NCBI RefSeq assembly: GCF_900107455.1
Contig: NZ_FNQB01000001.1
Coordinates: 124,001-188,000 of the forward strand
Length of the DNA: 64,000 bases
From: Asanoa ishikariensis
GTDB taxonomy: Bacteria > Actinomycetota > Actinomycetes > Mycobacteriales > Micromonosporaceae
Direction: 5' to 3'
Shown here: in pieces, positions 1 through 7,905 of the stretch
How the letters are laid out: each line of letters opens with the position of its first letter
Numbering within the stretch: position 1 is the stretch's first letter
Notes under the pieces: model-generated
What the model was told of the DNA's origin: nothing
What the model saw: only the letters and a program-made list of their open reading frames with translations
Databases searched by the model: none
Made by a program: the position numbers and the translations under genes

Positions 1-625
1 TGGCGTAGCGCGGGATGGCGAGCGCCGCGTCTCCCCCGGCCGCGTTCGGTGCCTGGGCCGCGCTGTCGGCGGCCCCGGCTGTGGTCTCGGCGGAGTTTGT
101 GCCGGTGCCGACCGACTGGTTGATCCACAGTCCGGCGAACGCCGCCACGGCCACCGCGACCAGCACGGGCGCCGCCCAGGCCAGCCAACGCGGCCGCTGC
201 CGGCCCCCGCGGGGCCGACTAGCGGGCCGGGGACCGGCTTCGGGCCGCCGCCCGCCCGGCGCACGGTTCTCCCGCGCCGGCCCAGCGCGAAGCCCGGCGG
301 ACCGCAGCTCGGTGGAGTCCGTGGCCGCGGAACTGGCCGGAGACGTGGGCGCGGCCGGGGACGTCGCCTCAGACCCGGCCTGAGACGTTGCGGGCAGCGC
401 GGCCAACAGTCGCAGCAACACGTCGTCGGGCATGGGCTCGGCGGTCTGCTCCGCGAAGATGGCGAGGTCATCGGCCGTCGCCTCGAGCGCCGCCAGCAGC
501 AGATCGTGCTCCCGGGCCCAGTCGGGATCGGTGGCCACCAACGCCGCCACCCGTTCGTGCTCGGGAGTGCCGACGAGCGCGCCGCCGATGTAGTCGGCCA
601 GCAGATCGAAGTCAGGCTCGCTCAT
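1..625 (-). CDS. Anti-sigma factor, membrane-anchored (3' part missing at window edge)
   Basis: Partial gene running off the left edge; about 208 codons are visible. The first ~80 residues are acidic and helical (start MSEPDFDLLADYIGG), as in the cytoplasmic sigma-binding domain of anti-sigma factors. A Pro/Ala/Ser linker follows, then basic residues and one membrane helix near residues 145-165 (WLAWAAPVLVAVAVAAFAG), and then a Thr/Ala-rich outer segment. No HxxxCxxC zinc motif is visible, so it is not a classical ZAS protein. Its ATG overlaps the sigma factor stop as ATGA, implying translational coupling. That position equals Rv3912 (RsmA) next to sigM in M. tuberculosis. The role is inferred from context and topology; binding to SigM is expected but not shown. 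Confidence 0.75.
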   Translation of the reverse strand, partial: MSEPDFDLLADYIGGALVGTPEHERVAALVATDPDWAREHDLLLAALEATADDLAIFAEQTAEPMPDDVLLRLLAALPATSQAGSEATSPAAPTSPASSAATDSTELRSAGLRAGPARENRAPGGRRPEAGPRPASRPRGGRQRPRWLAWAAPVLVAVAVAAFAGLWINQSVGTGTNSAETTAGAADSAAQAPNAAGGDAALAIPRYA

Positions 626-1329
626 GACACCCCCTCCCCGCTGCTGTCAGGCACCGGACTGCCCGACACTGATCGGACGTCACGGCCGGTCGACCGGTTC
701 CGTGCGGTGGCCGACGGCACGCCGGCGCCGCCGCCACCCGGTCGCAGGTGCCCCAGCAGCATCGCCAACCGGGCCCGGCCCCGCGAGCACCGGCTCTTCA
801 CCGTGCCCTCGGCGACCCCGAGCAGCACGGCCGCCTCGGCCACCGGATAGCCCTGCACGTCGACCAGCAGCAGCGCGGCCCGCTGGTCCTCGGGCAGGCG
901 AGCCAGCGCCTGGCGGACGACGAGCGCGGTGTCATGGTCGGTCACCGGGGCAGCCGGCTCGACACCGCCAGGCCGGTCGGGATCGCCGTGGCCGTCGGGC
1001 AGCGGCACGGTCGGATGCGCCTGGCGCCGGCGGATCCGGTCCAGGCAGGAGTTGACCACGATCCGGTGCAGCCAGGTGGTGACCGCGGCGTCGCCACGAA
1101 AGCGCGGTGCCGCCCGGTGCGCCGAGAGCAGCGCGTCCTGAAGGGCGTCGGCCGCGTCCTCCCGCTCGCCCAGCGTGCGCAGGGCGACCGCCCAGAGTCG
1201 ATCACGGTGCCGGCGGAAAAGCTCGGCGAACGCATCCGGGTCGCCCGCGACGTGGGCGCGCAGAAGCGCCTCGTCGTCTGGTGCGTCGAGGGGTTCAGGG
1301 TCGGCGGGGTCGCGCCGGCCGGCGGTCAC
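622..1329 (-). CDS. sigM: ECF RNA polymerase sigma factor, SigM type
   Basis: Extracytoplasmic-function sigma factor that directs RNA polymerase to a stress or cell-envelope regulon. Sigma region 2 spans about residues 30-100, including the -10 recognition helix (FRGDAAVTTWLHRIVVNS). Region 4 spans about 140-190 and ends in the -35 recognition helix (GVAEGTVKSRCSRGRARL). The C-terminal ~40 residues are a Gly/Ser-rich tail. The start is GTG preceded by AAGGTG. Order (pseudokinase, sigM, anti-sigma; murJ upstream) and orientation match the mycobacterial and Streptomyces sigM locus, which supports the symbol. It lies 42 bp after the pseudokinase gene, so co-transcription is likely. The target promoter motif cannot be told from this window. 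Confidence 0.88.
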   Translation of the reverse strand: MTAGRRDPADPEPLDAPDDEALLRAHVAGDPDAFAELFRRHRDRLWAVALRTLGEREDAADALQDALLSAHRAAPRFRGDAAVTTWLHRIVVNSCLDRIRRRQAHPTVPLPDGHGDPDRPGGVEPAAPVTDHDTALVVRQALARLPEDQRAALLLVDVQGYPVAEAAVLLGVAEGTVKSRCSRGRARLAMLLGHLRPGGGGAGVPSATARNRSTGRDVRSVSGSPVPDSSGEGVS

Positions 1330-1371
1330 GGCTGCACCTTATCGTCGCGGCGCTATCTCCGCGTGACCAGC

Positions 1372-2907
1372 TCAGCCCCGTGCCTGGACCGTGATCTCCT
1401 GGATCTCGAGCCGCATCCGACCGTCCGAGGTGGTCGGCAGCTTCGTGAACCAGATCAGCAGGTACTGGTGCTTCACGTCCGGCGGGAAACCCTGGAACGT
1501 CAGCGTGGTCGCCTCGTGGTTCTCGAACGGCTCGCCGATGCGGGTCTTGTAGTCGGAGACGATCTTCCGGTCGCCGGCGGCGGTGCTGCCGGGGTCGCCC
1601 TGGCCGCTGAACAGCGCGGCCGACGCGCCGGTCGCCGACAGGTTGACCTGCACCGAGCTGACATCGGTCGGCTCGGCAAGCTTGATCAGCACGCCCATGC
1701 CCGACTTGTCGCCGAACGGCAGGTTCCTGTAGGTGTCGCTCTCCCAAGCCGTGTCGCGCTTGCCGTCGACCATCAGCGGGGCGTCGCTGAGCTCGGTGCG
1801 GTCGCCCTCGGGGTCGACGATGCGGACCTGGTCGCGGGTGAGCGCGACCGCCTTCGGCGCGGCCGGGGCGGTGCTCCCACCGGAGGGCTCGTTGGTGGCG
1901 GTCGCCGCGACACCCGGCCCGGGTGCGGCACCGTCGTCGGTGTCGCCGCGGTCGGCCAGCACGCGGATGCCCAGCAACAGGCCCACGGTGGCGACGATCA
2001 GCAGGCTCGCCACGCCCAGCATCAACTTGCGCCGGGTGGCCGGCGGCTGCTCGGGCAGGCCCTCCTCCACGGCGGAGAAGCGCAGCGGGCCGGCGTCGAC
2101 GATGAACGGCTCGTCCGCGGCCACGTCGAGCCGGTCGAGCTCGGCAGCCAGCACGTCGGCCGACGGCAGCGCCAGTCGGTCGTCGAGCAGGTCCATGGTC
2201 AGGTCGTCGAGGTAGGCGGGCACGCCGGCGCGCACCATGCGCGGGGCGGCGATCGCTCCGGATCCGTCGCGCACCGCGTCGGGCAGCGAGGATGGGCCGA
2301 CCTCGGCGTGCGGCCAGTGGCCGGTCAGCGCGAAGTAGAGGATGCCGCCGATCGCGCGGACGTCGGTGTCAGGGGTGTCGCCCTCGGTGGCCCGGGCGTC
2401 GGCGAGCACGACCCTGGAGTCGTGGCCGACCATCACCGTGCCGGGGTGGACGTTGCCGTGCACCATGCCGGTCGCGTGCACCGCGGCGACCGCGCTGGCC
2501 ACCGAGTGGGCGATGGAGGTCGCCCACTCGGCGTCGAGCGGCCCGTCGACCACGAGCTGCCGGAGCGCCTCGCCGTCGATCCACTCGCGCACCACGTACG
2601 CCCGGGTGTCTTCGTCGATCGCGTCGTAGACACCGGCCAGGTTGGGGTGGATGACCCGGCTGGCGGTGACCGCGGCCTGGAGCATCTCCTGGGCGGAGTC
2701 GCCGCCGGGATAGCGCAGCACGACCGCGACCGGGCGGCGGAGGATCACGTCGACGCCCTGCCAGACCTGGCGGCCCGCGGCGTCGTCGTTGATGTGCTCG
2801 GCCAGCTCGTAGCGGTCCGCTAGGACCTCGCCGACCCTCGGTGCACCGACGGTCAGCACGGGCGGTGTGGCCTCTTCGGCCTCCTGGCCCTCGCCGACCT
2901 GGGTCAC
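1372..2907 (-). CDS. Membrane pseudokinase with discoidin-like extracellular domain (MurJ partner)
   Basis: Protein-kinase-fold protein that lacks the catalytic residues. The VAIK lysine position reads PVAVVLRYPG, the HRD loop reads HGN (about residues 150-152), and the DFG position reads LADAR, so phosphotransfer is not expected. One membrane helix lies at about 294-317. A ~150-residue outer domain follows, with a beta-sandwich, F5/8 C-like pattern (DGKRDTAWES, GVLIKLAEP). In M. tuberculosis the equivalent pseudokinase and outer domain are fused to the C terminus of MviN/MurJ (Rv3910), where the phosphorylated pseudokinase recruits FhaA. Here it is a separate gene downstream of murJ. I chose the GTG at 2907 because AAGGAGG sits 4 nt upstream; an ATG at 2940 is the alternative. 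Confidence 0.85.
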   Translation of the reverse strand: MTQVGEGQEAEEATPPVLTVGAPRVGEVLADRYELAEHINDDAAGRQVWQGVDVILRRPVAVVLRYPGGDSAQEMLQAAVTASRVIHPNLAGVYDAIDEDTRAYVVREWIDGEALRQLVVDGPLDAEWATSIAHSVASAVAAVHATGMVHGNVHPGTVMVGHDSRVVLADARATEGDTPDTDVRAIGGILYFALTGHWPHAEVGPSSLPDAVRDGSGAIAAPRMVRAGVPAYLDDLTMDLLDDRLALPSADVLAAELDRLDVAADEPFIVDAGPLRFSAVEEGLPEQPPATRRKLMLGVASLLIVATVGLLLGIRVLADRGDTDDGAAPGPGVAATATNEPSGGSTAPAAPKAVALTRDQVRIVDPEGDRTELSDAPLMVDGKRDTAWESDTYRNLPFGDKSGMGVLIKLAEPTDVSSVQVNLSATGASAALFSGQGDPGSTAAGDRKIVSDYKTRIGEPFENHEATTLTFQGFPPDVKHQYLLIWFTKLPTTSDGRMRLEIQEITVQARG

Positions 2908-3232
2908 CGGTCCTCCTTCGGTGCTGTTCTCGCTCGTCATGCTGACTCGCTCGCCGTCTCGCAGTCACCCGGGGCAGCGCGCAGTGCCCCGTGTGAAGAA
3001 CCGAAGGGCGGTGCCACCTCAATAGCGTAGGGGCTCGGCGCATCTGTCGGGAGCGACCTTACCTGGGACCGACCACACCTCCACAGGCCCTGCTCCCCCG
3101 TTCACAGCGGCGGATCCGAGCCCTTGAGCACCGAAAACAACAGCAAATCAGCCTTTGCAGCGACATGTTCAGAACCCGAAAATGGTACGAATTCTTGTCC
3201 GGCGAGTCGCGCATCCAGGTGTAGGACCAGGG
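2908..3232. other. Gene-free interval between murJ and the pseudokinase gene
   Basis: About 325 bases without a convincing gene. It holds the leader of the pseudokinase gene and the sequence after the murJ stop. A 7-bp inverted repeat (CGGGGCA / TGCCCCG, 2970-2991, 8-nt loop) is the only clear dyad. The stretch near 3130-3200 is less GC-rich than its surroundings and could hold a promoter, so murJ and the pseudokinase may be separate transcription units. No Shine-Dalgarno-supported small ORF was found. Confidence 0.5.
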
Positions 3233-4963
3233 CTAACGGGCGAGCCCCAGCCGCCGCCGGACCATGCCGACGACGCTGGTCACCTCGGTGATCCGCAGTG
3301 CCATCGCGAGGGCGAGATAGCTCAGGCAGATCGCCGAACCGCCGACCAACAGCCGAGCGATCGCGATCATCCGGTCCGCCGAGTCGCTGTTCGGCAGGAG
3401 CAGCAGCACCAGGTAGCCGACCAGCGCCGCGCCGGCCGACGCGACCAGGACCTTGCCGAACGTCTTCATGATCCGGCCGGCACCGATCGGACCGATCCGG
3501 CGGCGCAGCAGCATCGCGAACACCACCGCGGCGGCGACGTACGAGACCGCGTTGCCGAACATCAGGCCGGCCGCGACGGTCGAGGTGGACAGCACCAGGA
3601 ACAGCCCCACCTGCACGATCACCCGCAGCCCGACCACCGGGATGTTGACCAGGGCCGGCGTGCGGGTGTCGGGCAGTGCGTAGAAGGCGAAGGTGAAGAG
3701 CTGGCTGATCGCGAACGGCACCAGGGCCAGGGCGCCGGCGGTCAGGACGACCCCCGTATCCGTAGCGTTGTCCTTGGTGAACGCGCCGTAGTGGAACAGC
3801 ACCACGGAGATCGGGTACGAGAGCATCGCGTAACAGACCGCGATCGGCGCCAGGACCGCCGTCACTGTGCGTGTTCCACGTGAAACGTCATCGGCGAAGT
3901 CGCCGAACCGGCCCTCGGCGGCAGCTGAGCTCATTCTCGGCAGCAGCGCGGTGATGATCGAGACGGCGATGATCCCGTGCGCGGTCATCACCAGCAGGAA
4001 GACGTTGTTGTAGATCAGCGGACCGGGATCGCCATTGGCGCTGGCCGCGTTGGCCAGCTTGACGACGACGATCAGGCCGAGCTGGCTGACCGCGACGTAG
4101 CAGAACATCCAGCCACCGAGTTTGGCCAGGTCGCGCAGACCGAGCTCGCGCCACTGGCCGCGCCAGCGGTAGTGGAAGCCGACCTTGCGCAGCGCCGGCA
4201 CGAGGCCGGCGACCTGGACGATGATGCCGAGCAGCGTGCCGCCGCCGACCAGCAGGATCATCGTGCCGCTCATGTCGCCCGTGGCCAGGTCCTCGCGGGC
4301 GCCGTACAGCCCGATGAACAGCCCGAACGACGCGATCACGATGAAGTTGTTGAGGATCGGCGTGAACATCGGGGCGGCGAAGTGGCCCCGGACGTTGAGG
4401 ATCGCGCTCATCAGTGCTGACAGCCCGCTGAAGAAGATCATCGGGAGCATCAGCAGGGCCAGGATGTTGATCAGGTCGCGGGTGTCGTCCGTCGTGTCAC
4501 GGCCGATGTAGAGCAGCGTGAGCAGGGGCGCGGCCAGCAGCGCGAGCACGGTCGCCACGAACAGCGCCAGGACCACGAGGCTCAGCAGCCGCTGGGTGTA
4601 GAGCTCGCCGCGGTCCCGGTCGGTGTCCCGGCGGCGGACGAGCACCGGGATCAACACGCTGGTCAGCACGCCGCCCATCAGGAACTCGAACACCATGCCG
4701 GGCAGGATCTGGGCGGTCGTGTACGCGTCGCCGACAGCGGCGCCCAGCGCGGCCGTGATGACCAGGGTGCGCAGGAAGCCCGTACCGCGGCTGACGAGGC
4801 TGCCCACCGCCATCACCGCACTGTTGCCGGCGGCGCTGCCGCCCTCCGAGGATGGCTCCTCGATCGCCGGTGGCCCGGCCGGCGGCGGTATGTCGACCGG
4901 ATCGGCCCGGACAATGCCGTCGCCGTGCGCTGCGTGCGCGCTGCGGTAAAGGCCGCTGCTCAC
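3233..4963 (-). CDS. murJ: Lipid II flippase MurJ (MviN)
   Basis: Integral membrane flippase (MOP superfamily) that moves lipid II across the cytoplasmic membrane for peptidoglycan synthesis. The 576-residue product has a ~45-residue hydrophilic N-terminal tail and then about 14 hydrophobic helices throughout, beginning AVMAVGSLVSRGTGFLRTL, the typical MurJ first helix with its conserved arginine. The GTG start is supported by GGAGGT 4 nt upstream; the open frame runs further upstream but would cross into the pcnA promoter and start region. It is divergent from pcnA with about 100 bp between them. Unlike mycobacterial MviN it lacks the pseudokinase extension, which is the next gene. A parS-like site lies inside the coding sequence. 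Confidence 0.93.
   Translation of the reverse strand: MSSGLYRSAHAAHGDGIVRADPVDIPPPAGPPAIEEPSSEGGSAAGNSAVMAVGSLVSRGTGFLRTLVITAALGAAVGDAYTTAQILPGMVFEFLMGGVLTSVLIPVLVRRRDTDRDRGELYTQRLLSLVVLALFVATVLALLAAPLLTLLYIGRDTTDDTRDLINILALLMLPMIFFSGLSALMSAILNVRGHFAAPMFTPILNNFIVIASFGLFIGLYGAREDLATGDMSGTMILLVGGGTLLGIIVQVAGLVPALRKVGFHYRWRGQWRELGLRDLAKLGGWMFCYVAVSQLGLIVVVKLANAASANGDPGPLIYNNVFLLVMTAHGIIAVSIITALLPRMSSAAAEGRFGDFADDVSRGTRTVTAVLAPIAVCYAMLSYPISVVLFHYGAFTKDNATDTGVVLTAGALALVPFAISQLFTFAFYALPDTRTPALVNIPVVGLRVIVQVGLFLVLSTSTVAAGLMFGNAVSYVAAAVVFAMLLRRRIGPIGAGRIMKTFGKVLVASAGAALVGYLVLLLLPNSDSADRMIAIARLLVGGSAICLSYLALAMALRITEVTSVVGMVRRRLGLAR
3872..3887. promoter_or_regulatory. parS-like ParB-binding site inside murJ
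   Basis: The 16-mer TGTTCCACGTGAAACG matches the bacterial parS consensus TGTTNCACGTGAAACA at every specified position except the last. It lies within an origin-proximal gene block, where actinomycete parS sites cluster. In the murJ frame it encodes an ordinary DVSRGT peptide, so the site can be kept without cost to the protein. ParB binding is inferred. Confidence 0.8.
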
Positions 4964-5065
4964 GGGACCTCCAGTCGAGGGTGACGACGTACGCCCGACC
5001 CTAACCTGGCGAACCCTGCCCCACGGCGTCGGCGACCCCGGACAGACAGATAGGCTGGCGGTCCC

Positions 5066-6520
5066 ATGTCCGGAACATCCTCCTCCCGCCGCCTCAGCGA
5101 GGCTCAGGAGACCGCCGTGGCGGAGCTCATCCGCGTCTCGCCGGTCGCCGACGAGCTGGGTCGCCGGTTCGCCAAAGCCGGCCACGAGCTCCACCTGGTC
5201 GGCGGTTCAGTGCGTGACGCGCTGCTCGGTCGGCTCGGCAACGACCTCGACTTCGCGACCGACGCCCACCCCGACCAGACCCTCGCCGTGCTCAAGGGCT
5301 GGGCGGAGGCGACCTGGGAGACCGGCCGGGACTTCGGCACGATCGGCGCCCAGCGCGACGGGCTGCGCCTGGAGATCACGACCTTCCGGGCCGACGTGTA
5401 CGACGGGGTCAGCCGCAACCCGCTGGTCCAGTACGGGTCAAGCCTGGCCGAGGACCTCCGCCGGCGGGACTTCACCGTCAACGCGATGGCGGTCAGCCTC
5501 CCCGACCACGTCTTCACCGACGCGCACGGCGGCCTCGACGACCTGGCCGAACAGGTGCTGCGCACGCCGGGCACGCCGGAGCAGTCCTTCGGTGACGACC
5601 CGCTGCGCATGCTCCGGGCCGCCCGGTTCGCCGCCCAGCTCCGGTTCGCGGTCGACCCCGGTGTGCGCGCCGCGATGGTCGCGATGGCCGCCGACCTCGA
5701 CCGGATCACCGCGGAGCGGATCCGTGACGAGTTCGTCAAGCTGATCTGCGGTGCGGACCCGGTCTACGGCCTGCGGCTGCTGGTCGACACCGGGCTCGCC
5801 GACCGGTTCATCCCGGAGATCTCCGGACTCAAGCTGGAGATCGACGAGCACGCCCAGCACAAGGACGTGTACGAGCACACGCTGATCGTGGTCGCCAACG
5901 CCGTACGCCTCGAAGGTCCTGACGGTCCGGACTTCGTGCTGCGGTTCGCCGCCCTGATGCACGACATCGGCAAGCCGGCCACCAAGGCGGTCACCTCCGA
6001 CGGCCGGGTCAGCTTCCACCACCACGAGGTGGTCGGCGCGCGGATGACCAAGCAGCGGATGAAGGTGATGCGCTTCCCCAAGGACGTCATCGCCGAGGTG
6101 GTCGAGCTCGTCGCGCTGCACCTGCGCTTCTACGGCTACGGCCGGGGCGAGTGGACCGACTCCGCGGTGCGCCGCTACGTCACCGACGCCGGGCCGCTGC
6201 TGTCCCGCCTGCACAAGCTGACCCGCTCCGACGTGACGACCCGCAACCGGCGCAAGGCGGCGCAACTGGCCTCCGACTACGACGCGCTGGAGGAGCGGAT
6301 CGCCCGGATCGAGGCCGAGGAGGACCTGGCGCGGGTCCGTCCGGACCTGGACGGCAACGCGATCATGGAGCTCCTCGGCGTGCCACCCGGGCCGGTCGTC
6401 GGCCGGGCCTGGCGGCACCTCAAGGAGCTGCGGCTGGACCACGGCCCGCTCGACCGCGACGATGCGGAGGCCGAGCTCCTGCGCTGGGCACGGGCGGAAG
6501 GCATCGTCACTCCCGAATGA
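5066..6520 (+). CDS. pcnA: CCA tRNA nucleotidyltransferase
   Basis: Class II CCA-adding enzyme (poly(A) polymerase family) that builds or repairs the 3' CCA of tRNAs from CTP and ATP. The nucleotidyltransferase head has the GG motif in LVGGSVRDALLG (residues 46-47) and the metal-binding DxD in NDLDFATDA (D60/D62). The neck carries RRRDFTVNAMA and DDPLRMLRAARFAAQL. An HD domain follows (MHDIGKP, H299-D300), as in actinobacterial homologues. Length 484 is normal. It is divergent from murJ as in Streptomyces. The NUDIX gene and the large DUF6049-type gene that sit between pcnA and murJ in mycobacteria (Rv3908, Rv3909) are absent here. Confidence 0.95.
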   Translation: MSGTSSSRRLSEAQETAVAELIRVSPVADELGRRFAKAGHELHLVGGSVRDALLGRLGNDLDFATDAHPDQTLAVLKGWAEATWETGRDFGTIGAQRDGLRLEITTFRADVYDGVSRNPLVQYGSSLAEDLRRRDFTVNAMAVSLPDHVFTDAHGGLDDLAEQVLRTPGTPEQSFGDDPLRMLRAARFAAQLRFAVDPGVRAAMVAMAADLDRITAERIRDEFVKLICGADPVYGLRLLVDTGLADRFIPEISGLKLEIDEHAQHKDVYEHTLIVVANAVRLEGPDGPDFVLRFAALMHDIGKPATKAVTSDGRVSFHHHEVVGARMTKQRMKVMRFPKDVIAEVVELVALHLRFYGYGRGEWTDSAVRRYVTDAGPLLSRLHKLTRSDVTTRNRRKAAQLASDYDALEERIARIEAEEDLARVRPDLDGNAIMELLGVPPGPVVGRAWRHLKELRLDHGPLDRDDAEAELLRWARAEGIVTPE

Positions 6521-6534
6521 CAGCGGCCGGCCGT

Positions 6535-6698
6535 AGGCCCTGTTTCGTAACTGAGGCCGGGCTGCGGCGGGCCCAGGCGCCGCCTGGCCGCACGGCACCT
6601 TCACCCGGATACAACACCGGTATCCGGGCAAAGCCGCCGCACACCCAGACAACACCTGAACTCCGCCTCGCCTCGACCCCAGTTACGAAACAGGGCCT
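6535..6698. mobile_element. MITE-like element with 19-bp perfect terminal inverted repeats
   Basis: A 164-bp non-coding segment is bounded by perfect 19-bp inverted repeats: AGGCCCTGTTTCGTAACTG at 6535-6553 and its complement at 6680-6698. Inside are a perfect 7-1-7 palindrome (6573-6587, CCAGGCG / CGCCTGG) and a 9-bp stem with a 7-nt loop (6604-6628, CCCGGATAC / GTATCCGGG). There is no transposase. The TIR sequence resembles termini of IS5-type elements, from memory only. No target-site duplication is obvious. A large cruciform or terminator after pcnA is the alternative reading. Confidence 0.6.
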
Positions 6699-6718
6699 GG
6701 CTCGCTACGGTCACGGGC

Positions 6719-7276
6719 ATGCAGAGCGCCCCCGGCGTCGCGCCGCGTTCGTACCGCGTGCCGATCGTGGTGCTCTCGGTGCTGCTCTTCCTGCTGGTCG
6801 GCGCGATCGTCGTGGTGCAGGCCTCGCGGGCCGGCGAGCGCGCCGCGCTCCGCTGCTCGGTCGGTGAGTGGGACGTGGGGAGCTACCGCGACGCGGTGCA
6901 GGTGCCCCCGTTTCCGGAACCGGTGATCTTCACCGGCGGCGCGGGCACGATCCTGCGGCTGCGCGCCGACGGGACGGGTGAGATCGACTACGGCACCAGG
7001 GTCAGGTTCACGGCCGAGGCGCCCGACGGCCGCCCGATCTGGCTGGAGGTCGGTGGGCCGCTGCGGTTCGACTACGAGCTGCGGCCCGGTTCGATCTTTG
7101 TCACCCCCACCGGCAACGACGCGACCAGCCAGTTGTTCATCGACGGCACGCGCGTCGGGTCGCCGGCGAAGTTCCGGGACGAGGGGGCGGAGGGGCGGTC
7201 GTACCGGCTCACGTGCGCGGGCGACTCGCTCACCCAGGACGACGGTGTGCTGGTCGTCGGCTACCGCCGGCGCTGA
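6719..7276 (+). CDS. Small membrane-anchored protein of unknown function
   Basis: 185-residue product not recognised as a named family. A ~14-residue N-terminal segment precedes one strong membrane helix (about 15-35, VPIVVLSVLLFLLVGAIVV), followed by ~150 outer residues with alternating hydrophobic strands (a beta-rich fold is likely) and two cysteines (about C44 and C165). The pattern is that of a single-pass or uncleaved signal-anchor protein facing outward. It starts 21 bp after the MITE-like element and ends 21 bp before ogt, so it may be co-transcribed with ogt. No function is assigned. Confidence 0.7.
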   Translation: MQSAPGVAPRSYRVPIVVLSVLLFLLVGAIVVVQASRAGERAALRCSVGEWDVGSYRDAVQVPPFPEPVIFTGGAGTILRLRADGTGEIDYGTRVRFTAEAPDGRPIWLEVGGPLRFDYELRPGSIFVTPTGNDATSQLFIDGTRVGSPAKFRDEGAEGRSYRLTCAGDSLTQDDGVLVVGYRRR

Positions 7277-7297
7277 ATGTCGTACCCGCGAGGTTGA

Positions 7298-7786
7298 ATG
7301 GTTGTCATGAGGTGGAGTGTCGTCGACTCGCCGGTCGGCCCGCTGTCGCTGTCGGCCGACGAGGTCGGCCTGTGCCGGCTCAGGTTCGGCGCGGTCGAGG
7401 GTGTCGAGTTCACGCCGCCGGCCGGTGCACTGGCGGCCGCGGTCGAGCAGTTGTCCAGCTATTTCTCCGGTGAGCTCACCGACTTCGACCTACCGCTGTC
7501 CGTGCAGCGCGGCTCGGAGTTCGAGCGGGCCGTGTGGCAGCGGATGACCACGATCGCCTACGGCGAGACCGAGACCTACGGCGAGGTGGCGGCGGTGGTC
7601 GGCGAAGCGGGTGCGGCCCGCGCGGTCGGCGTCGCCTGCAACCGCAACCCGATCGCCATCGTGGTGCCGTGCCATCGCATCGTCGGCGCCGGCGGCAAGC
7701 TGGTTGGCTTCGGTGGCGGGCTGCCCGCCAAGCGCTTCCTCCTGGATCTCGAGGCCGGCATCGCCTGGCAACGCACCTGGGTTTGA
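7298..7786 (+). CDS. ogt: Methylated-DNA-[protein]-cysteine S-methyltransferase
   Basis: Suicide repair protein that transfers alkyl groups from O6-alkylguanine (and O4-alkylthymine) to its own cysteine. The DNA-binding winged-helix part contains FERAVWQRM and YGEVAAVVG, the recognition stretch AARAVGVACNRNPI, and the active site IVVPCHRIVG with acceptor C125. Length 162 equals the short Ogt/MGMT type without an Ada domain. ATG at 7298 has CGAGG 5 nt upstream; a second in-frame ATG lies three codons later. No adaptive-response regulator is adjacent. Confidence 0.93.
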   Translation: MVVMRWSVVDSPVGPLSLSADEVGLCRLRFGAVEGVEFTPPAGALAAAVEQLSSYFSGELTDFDLPLSVQRGSEFERAVWQRMTTIAYGETETYGEVAAVVGEAGAARAVGVACNRNPIAIVVPCHRIVGAGGKLVGFGGGLPAKRFLLDLEAGIAWQRTWV

Positions 7787-7816
7787 CACGATCAGTCGGC
7801 TTTGGACGAAAGGATG

Positions 7817-7828
7817 GACCGATCGGTC
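7817..7828. promoter_or_regulatory. 12-bp perfect palindrome, possible operator
   Basis: GACCGATCGGTC is a perfect palindrome about 80 bp upstream of the Tat-secreted protein gene, and a second short dyad (GGATG-ATC-CATCC, 7853-7865) follows. Palindromes of this form are typical of TetR-class operators, but no regulator gene is adjacent. The regulatory role is inferred. Confidence 0.35.
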
Positions 7829-7905
7829 AATGGCGATCCCTAAGTCGCCCTTGGATGATCCATCCGTCTTTCCACCCTCCTAGCCGATAGACGGGGGATC
7901 CACCC

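Noticed and set aside
748-2823. 691-codon open frame on the plus strand across sigM and the pseudokinase gene
   Set aside because: Antisense to two clearly recognised genes. It arises from high-GC codon bias and has no ribosome site or domain.
3873-3886. Operator of a murJ-internal promoter
   Set aside because: The sequence fits parS better than any operator, and no promoter elements flank it.
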